24,545 nt of DNA from Phaeoceros laevis (lineage: Eukaryota; Anthocerotophyta; Anthocerotopsida; Notothyladales): the NCBI GenBank assembly GCA_049999765.1, contig JBNGIQ010009497.1, forward strand, positions 155,727-180,271. Reading direction: 5' to 3'. This document shows positions 17,943 through 24,545 of the stretch, piece by piece; within the stretch, counting starts at the first letter, position 1; every line of letters begins with the position of its first letter. Below the pieces are notes generated by a model. It did no database searches and had not been told where the DNA came from. It saw nothing but the letters and a program-made list of their open reading frames with translations. Both the position numbers and the translations under genes were made by a program.

Positions 17943-19477
17943 CACTTGGTGCCTGGCTCTCCCTCAACACCCACCATATGTTGCTTGCTGTCGCAACAAG
18001 ACAAGCGGCGGCAACAGCGTACAACAGGCAGCAATTTTCCGATGTAGCAGCAACCCCCGGCAAACTGCAAACACAATCCAACACGGGAACTTTGGTAAAA
18101 CGTCTCACCGCAGAGACAATCCATCCTCACCCTGCATCTACAAGAACAAAAATATGCCATCTATTCGCGAACAAACCGTTACTGCCAGCCAGACGATAAC
18201 GACCTCCGAATTCCGAATCCGACACAACAAATCACAACAGAAAAACAACTTCCTTCACAATCGATCAATGCACCAGCACCAGCACAAAAGACGTGTATCT
18301 TATGGATGAGACACGCTCGAAGGATGCGCCGTACGTACCAGTACAGCTGCAAACACCGGCTATGGGGCGTCTAGGCGCACCGCCCGCGGTCACAGAGATC
18401 GTCTAGGCTGCGCTCCAGGCTCCTGCCACAATCCCTTACAGCCCGAAACCGATGCAAGTCCGCCGGGGCGCGGTGTATGCAATGCCACCAAAATTCCGCA
18501 GTAAATTGGCGCACAAGCCTCGGACAGCCTGTCGGTGGCACCCGCTGAGAGGAAGGCTGCGGTACCTACCGACGGCCCACACTCATGTGGCGAGCGGAGG
18601 AAATGGCAGGCAGGATGAGAGGGCGAAAGTGGTGGAGGACGACGGACGGTGTGGCGGACGGGAATTTGGCGCCAGAAAATGAACTGACGGTGAACACCAG
18701 CCCGCAAGGGTTTTTCGTTGGCCGGATCGTGGGCGTAGGCGAACGTGGCTGTACCCCTTCCGAGTCAGGAAGTAAGCTAGACCAATAGTCCGTTACGTAC
18801 CGGACCCTAATTAACGTTTGCGAACTTTTTAATTGACAGATCAATTTTTGTTGTTGAAGTGTAAGCAGCTATACTTCAGCTTTTTTAAAACATATAGGCC
18901 ATCATTGATGCATTAATGTAGCTTCCACTTTACGTCACCCGGCAAAGACAGCTCAATGATCCAATGAGGGCAACGTGCAAACAAGGTGAAGGAAGTATAT
19001 TTCAGGTGTCGGATGAGCAGGAAGCCACACGTGCAGCAAAAATGAATGCGCCGCGAAGTGAAGAGCCATCTCCCATCTGTTCACGAACAGCTGGAGCAGT
19101 GGAAATATATCATCAAATGAACTTGCAGTTTACTAGTACCTGGTGCAATGACCAGACCTGCTCAGGACGGCAGCACTCAAACAAAGAGGGACAGCGTGTC
19201 TGAAACAGGAGAAGAATCGGGGACTGGAGGTAACAAAAGTCGAGCCCACCAGGATTCCGAAGTCTGAAGCGCAATCTGTACACAATGCTAGGAGCCACTT
19301 CAAGCAGACAAGGAAAAGCAAATCTTCCTCGCCCGATGTCCTAAGGAACAAAGGTGAGGATGCCTATAACACGTAATTCTAGAGGATGAACTGCTATCTT
19401 TTCCTCCAGGCTTGTAGACTCCGATGATTGACTTGGCAATGGTACAGCAGGTCAACTCGTCAGACAACAGATATTAT
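17943..19477. other. NF-X1 upstream region and E2 3' flank
   Basis: No gene is recognisable. The part near 17943 is the 5' UTR and promoter of the NF-X1 gene; the part near 19477 is the 3' UTR of the E2 gene. Small open frames on both strands have no protein-like content that I recognise. Confidence 0.4.
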
Positions 19478-20678
<1,201 letters not shown>

Positions 20679-20977
20679 CTAAGCCGCAGGCACAACCACT
20701 CTCCTCCTGCCTTCACTGTTCCGCTGCCTCCCGCAGCCGAGCACCCAGCAATCCGCACCAGGCGCTCCAAGCCGGCACTGCCGGAATGCGATCTACCGGT
20801 GCAGAGATCGCGGCGAGCAGCGTGTTCGTTGCGGCCGAGAAGCGGGCGCGTCGGCAGGCGAAGAGCTCAAACTGTGGCGATGGAGAATACCCATGGCAAG
20901 CGAAGGAAGGAGAAGAGAGAGGTGGCCAGCCGCTGTCCGCGGAGAGAGAGCGAGTGGATACCACCACTAATTTATTT

Positions 20978-20984
20978 CTATATA
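20978..20984 (-). promoter_or_regulatory. TATA box of the E2 gene
   Basis: TATATAG on the minus strand lies about 340 bp upstream of the E2 ATG. About 30 bp downstream of it, minus-strand CT-rich stretches (plus-strand GGAGAGAGAG at 20941-20950) resemble the pyrimidine patch found at plant start sites. Confidence 0.55.
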
Positions 20985-20986
20985 CG

Positions 20987-20998
20987 TTTTCCGCCAAA
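20987..20998. promoter_or_regulatory. E2F-like site next to the E2 TATA box
   Basis: TTTTCCGCCAAA fits the E2F consensus (TTTSSCGS-like, with the AAA side). It lies two bases upstream of the TATA element with respect to the E2 gene. Function is inferred from sequence and position only. Confidence 0.4.
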
Positions 20999-20999
20999 T

Positions 21000-21991
21000 A
21001 GGCAATCATATTATAAATCCGGTGGCACAGCTCTCGGACAGGTCATCATACTTGGAATTTCCGTCTACTCGACCTGCTACGTTGACCGACTTAGGTTGAC
21101 ACGAAAAGCTGACTGGGATCTCGAACTTCTCCGAGGAGAAGGCTTGTGGACTCGACCCTTAGGCAATTGACAAGAACACAGCGACAGGTGTTTCGAGATC
21201 CAGTAACATCCTGTACACAAGGTGACTGATCGGGTGACAATTTTCTACATGAGATGGACATCTCACCAGTGTAAGGTCCTAGAAGTTAAAACAAGGAAAA
21301 ATTTGCTATGATCTACAGGTCAGATGTCTTGCACGGCAGTTGGAAGACAGGAGGATTAGTGCTGCTTCAAAGGACTTGGATGTGGAGTGCCAACGCGTTC
21401 TGTCCGACTAGCTCCATGGTTCCATAGTCTTGATAAGCTGCACCATACAATGTAAGCGATCACAATCAATCACAGATCCTCGACTAGGCAGGCTCAACTA
21501 AACGAACCTCCAGAAGATTTCTATCCTACGTAACTACAAAACTAATCAGACACCCCACTGCCTCTTGACAAGGCAAGACTGGTGCTACTGACATCCTTGT
21601 ATTACCAGTGTTTCAAGATCTGCATTGGGTAGGGGTGGGGGAATGTGTTTTCTGTTTACGAATACCCTTGCCCAACAGGAATATGTTAGATCATGGGATT
21701 CCAAGACAAAGAATGGGCAAGTCACGTTCCTTCATGATTTTCAGTAAAGTATTCAAACCTGTCATCCACAATATATTAGACAAGCCAACCTTGGGCAAGA
21801 GGACTATATGGACCAAGTAGTGATTCAGTTCTACCAACATCTAGTCTGTACCTGACATAGATCAACATACCAGCAAAACGGAAAAAACAGTGAAGCTACT
21901 CCAAATAAGACAACCCCAACCTCTGACAACCCCAACTTACAAACAACTTTGGCCACTCATTGTTGTTCTACATTGGAAATTAGGAAAGTAG
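21000..21991. other. Intergenic DNA between the E2 promoter and OBERON 3' end
   Basis: I see nothing coding. The part near 21991 is the OBERON 3' UTR. Open frames crossing the E2 leader on the plus strand are antisense chance frames. Confidence 0.4.
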
Positions 21992-23860
21992 TCACTGCAT
22001 TAAAGAGTGTTGTTGATCAGGTGTCTCTTTCTTTGTATCGTTACAAACTCGTTTGAAAAGGTCTTGAATTTTGTGCATCATTATCATCTGTGAGGGGTTC
22101 CCCTCAGGTCGGTTGTTACCCTGCAACTTTTCAAATAAAATGCGGCGATCTGCCTCAACTTCATAGAGGCGGAGTTTCAGGTACCTGGTGGCGTACTCCT
22201 CTTCAACTTTCTCAGACTTGGCCAACACAATTCGTTGCAGCCCATCCGCCTCTCGCCTGGCCTCATCTGCACGTGATTGGAACATATCAGCTTCTGCTTG
22301 CTTCAACTTTACAATGGTCTCCAGCTCCTCAATCTGTTGCCTCTTTCGTTGTCTGTCGAACTGGAGCTCTTCAAGTTCTTTCCTCTTGTCATCTATTTCG
22401 CGGTCACACATCTCCAGTGCCAAACGGGCCTTTTTCTTGTCCTGAGCCTTCTCCTCGGCAACACCCCGAATTTTTGCTACGGCTTCCTGAACTACTTCGG
22501 CAATACGACTGCAGGCTTCTCGGGGCTCCATGTCCCTTCCTCCATCACCATCAAAGCCTTCGACGTCACAGGCCTCCACCTCTGCAACATGCCACATCAA
22601 CTGTCAAAAAACAGAGAACTCACACCCGCGAAGTGGCCAAAATCAGCCAAAACCCCAGACAAATTCCGCTAAACAGAAATGAACAGAGGAAAAACATCAA
22701 CTGCATCTCGATTCATCAAAAAGGACAAGTGCTTTTCACACGCTGTGGCGTTCAGCATCTAGGTTAGGCCCCGTTTGTGCTATATCGTGTCTGCTATGCT
22801 GGGTTTGCGTACTCCGCTGCAGTCAGACGCAAGCATACTGCACCTGGCGGACCAAATCTCAGAATAGAGAAGGAAATACACAGCCTGCCAAGCACTTCAT
22901 ACACAAAGTTAAAAGGCGAGGCAAACCTTGAAAGAAGTTGAGCATCTCCGCACAGACCCCCTCTGTGCTGGCCCCATTTTTCAACTTCTGCAGCAGCTCC
23001 TCCGCTTTCCAAAACAAACGCTTGCCCCTGCCATCCTCACTGCCATGGAATATTCTCCGCACACAGTCCAGCTCCTTGAAAAACGTATCACGCTCCCAGA
23101 GTGGCGCGCAATTCCTAAAGATGTCCTTCACCCACCCAAGGAGTTCTGACGTTGACCTACAGGCTTTGCACCGAAAAATCATCTCCATGCCACCGCCTCT
23201 GGAAGCGTCTCCCCCGCCACTTGAGTGCACACTAGGGCCCATAGAAATTTGGCCGTCCCGGATGGCACAGTCGGTGTGCGTCCAGTGCAGGCAAAAATCA
23301 CACCCCACCCAGCGGCAGGTGTTGACATCGAAGTCAAACTTGTGGCACACAATGCACATACAGGCATTGCAAAAGCCACTCTTGGCTGAGCAGACATCGC
23401 AGCTGCAATTGTCACTTGGGAGCTGGTTTTGGCAGGCGATGTTCCGGCAGCGGGCCTGGAAAAAAACCTCGATCATTACAGTGTGAGTGACGCTTACGGT
23501 GGGGTGCAGGAACGCCTGAATTCCCGTCGTAACCGCCACCAAAATCTCCAGCTGCGTGCGGTTCGCCCGCCCCAGCGCCTCCTGCGTGATGTCCTGCCGC
23601 GCCTGCAACATATCCTGCAGCCGCACGAACTCCTCCCGGTTGTGTGCTCCCCCGACCCCGGCAAGAATGTCCCGCAGCTCCGCCTTGAGGTCGTCCAGGA
23701 ACTCGTCCGGCTGCTCCTTCATCCGCTCGGCCATGGCGTCGATAGGCTCTCGCACCACATCCCGCAGCCGGATCTTGTCGCTGTTGGCCACGCGGTGCAC
23801 TACAGTCTGCTCCCCCTCCTCATCGTTGCTCATCTTCTCCCTTGCTACATTACATCTCAT
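21992..23860 (-). CDS. OBERON-like PHD-finger protein (short form)
   Basis: There are two exons, 23860-22927 and 22581-21992, joined by a 345-bp GT-AG intron (CAAG/GTTTGC and TTGCAG/AGGTGG, phase 1), giving 507 residues. Residues about 31-135 hold RLRDVVREPIDAM and LEILVAVTTGIQAFLHP, the conserved OBERON segment. Residues about 138-234 form the Cys/His-rich PHD region (CRNIACQNQLP, CNACMCIVCHKFDFDVNTC, GCDFCLHWTHTDCAIRDG, FRCKAC). Residues about 345-470 form a long coiled coil including IVKLKQAEADMFQSRADEA. In Arabidopsis OBERON proteins are nuclear, heteromerise and maintain meristem gene expression. The splice join recreates FFQE, as in the family. A start at 23833 (MSNDEEGEQ) has the better context and would give 498 residues. 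Either form lacks the long N-terminal region of angiosperm OBE1/OBE2. The frame upstream of 23860 begins with TTG. Confidence 0.92.
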
Positions 23861-24512
23861 GAACGCCGCAAAGCTTGAACAAGACACAAACTCCAATAGG
23901 CGGACACGTTTTGCGGACTACTTGGTAGTAGACTAGACTAGACTGGTAGCTCCGGCGAGTCGTAAACCCCGCAGTCGCAGGGTATTTCCTCGAGAGCGTG
24001 CGTGGAGTCAAACAGAGTGTCTGTCAGCTAGCGGCGTAGGGCATTTGGCCGTTTCAAGTTTCAACCTACCTTTTACCGGGTCCTACCGACTCCTACGGTC
24101 TCCTACACCGCAAGTCTAATGTCCTTCGGACTCCTTCCATTCTCGTATTTCTCGTAAAGCCCTCAATATTTTGTTTGTATTTTCGTGACCTTTGTAATAA
24201 AGGAAGAAACTCTACTGTACGTGGTCGATGGGTCCAAAAGGTCCACACGCTGGTGATAGATCTCCGTACTCGTTCGACGGAGAATACTGAACTTTGAGAG
24301 AATAATAAGGTTTTCGCGTAACATTCGCCAAAAAGTCAAGGTTTTAGCGTATGCTAATTTTACTGCCAGAAGGCAACACCGCAGTGGTCGAGGAAGTTTA
24401 TCCACTCTGGTGCCATAAACCCTGTCCGCCTTAAACCCTGGGAGCCTGAAACTGTCGCGGCAGCCACCTGGGGGGGCCATTGTGATTCTGGTGACTGAGA
24501 ATAGGCAGGATC
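23861..24512. other. Upstream region of the OBERON gene, possibly a shared divergent promoter
   Basis: No gene is recognisable on either strand. If the plus-strand start at 24513 is real, this roughly 650-bp stretch serves two divergent genes. Confidence 0.4.
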
Positions 24513-24545
24513 ATGGCCAAGGACGAGGATCCCAGCGTTTTGGAG
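24513..24545 (+). CDS. Possible 5' end of a divergent gene, cut by the window edge
   Basis: The ATG at 24513 sits in a strong context (GGATCATGGCC) and opens MAKDEDPSVLE with no stop before the edge. An in-frame TGA lies eight codons upstream, and a CAG seven bases before the ATG could be a splice acceptor. Eleven codons are too few to name a family. Confidence 0.35.
   Translation, partial: MAKDEDPSVLE

Noticed and set aside
22090-22767. 225-residue plus-strand frame over OBERON exon 2
   Set aside because: It is antisense to a clear coiled-coil exon and crosses its splice acceptor.
24163-24480. 105-residue minus-strand frame near the right edge
   Set aside because: I recognise no motif in it and it lies in the upstream region of the OBERON gene.

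Overview
This window is nuclear DNA from a land plant. The evidence is a P-class pentatricopeptide-repeat (PPR) gene, an OBERON-type PHD-finger gene, an organellar ssDNA-binding (OSB) PDF motif, a plant-type NFXL1-like NF-X1 zinc-finger gene, a plant-type UBC4/5 E2, GT-AG introns and plant-type tRNA-Leu genes. Genes are intron-poor: PPR, NF-X1 and the pterin dehydratase are each one exon, while the E2 and OBERON each show one intron within the coding part. That would suit a bryophyte or another seed-free plant, but the sequence alone does not fix the taxon. A run of exactly 100 N shows a scaffolded draft assembly.

Layout. The left edge (1-529, minus) holds an exon with an OSB-type PDF motif that runs off the window. 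A long PPR gene (plus) fills 2487-5561. From 5562 to about 9530 is AT-rich, gene-free DNA with diverged direct repeats, short tandem repeats and hairpins. From 9531 to 11121 (plus) lies an unrecognised, frame-broken gene remnant that keeps a recognisable intron. The gap at 11415-11514 cuts a minus-strand BAP31-like ER membrane protein gene just after its first 64 codons. Two tRNA-Leu genes (anticodons CAA and AAG, minus) follow.

The right half is a co-oriented minus-strand series: pterin-4a-carbinolamine dehydratase (12568-13185), NF-X1-type zinc-finger protein (13875-17942), UBC4/5-class E2 (19478-20639, two exons) and a short OBERON-like PHD protein (21992-23860, two exons). A possible divergent plus-strand gene starts at 24513 and leaves the window after 11 codons.

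These are independent housekeeping and regulatory genes with no operon logic: organelle RNA and DNA metabolism (PPR, OSB), pterin recycling, transcription and stress regulation (NF-X1), ubiquitination (E2) and chromatin reading (OBERON). I found no convincing undescribed multi-gene system. The points most worth a second look are the gap inside the BAP31-like gene, the decayed spliced gene at 9531-11121, the duplication inside the OSB-like exon, the triple-arm inverted repeat at 8626-8712 and the PPR array with its readable RNA-recognition code.
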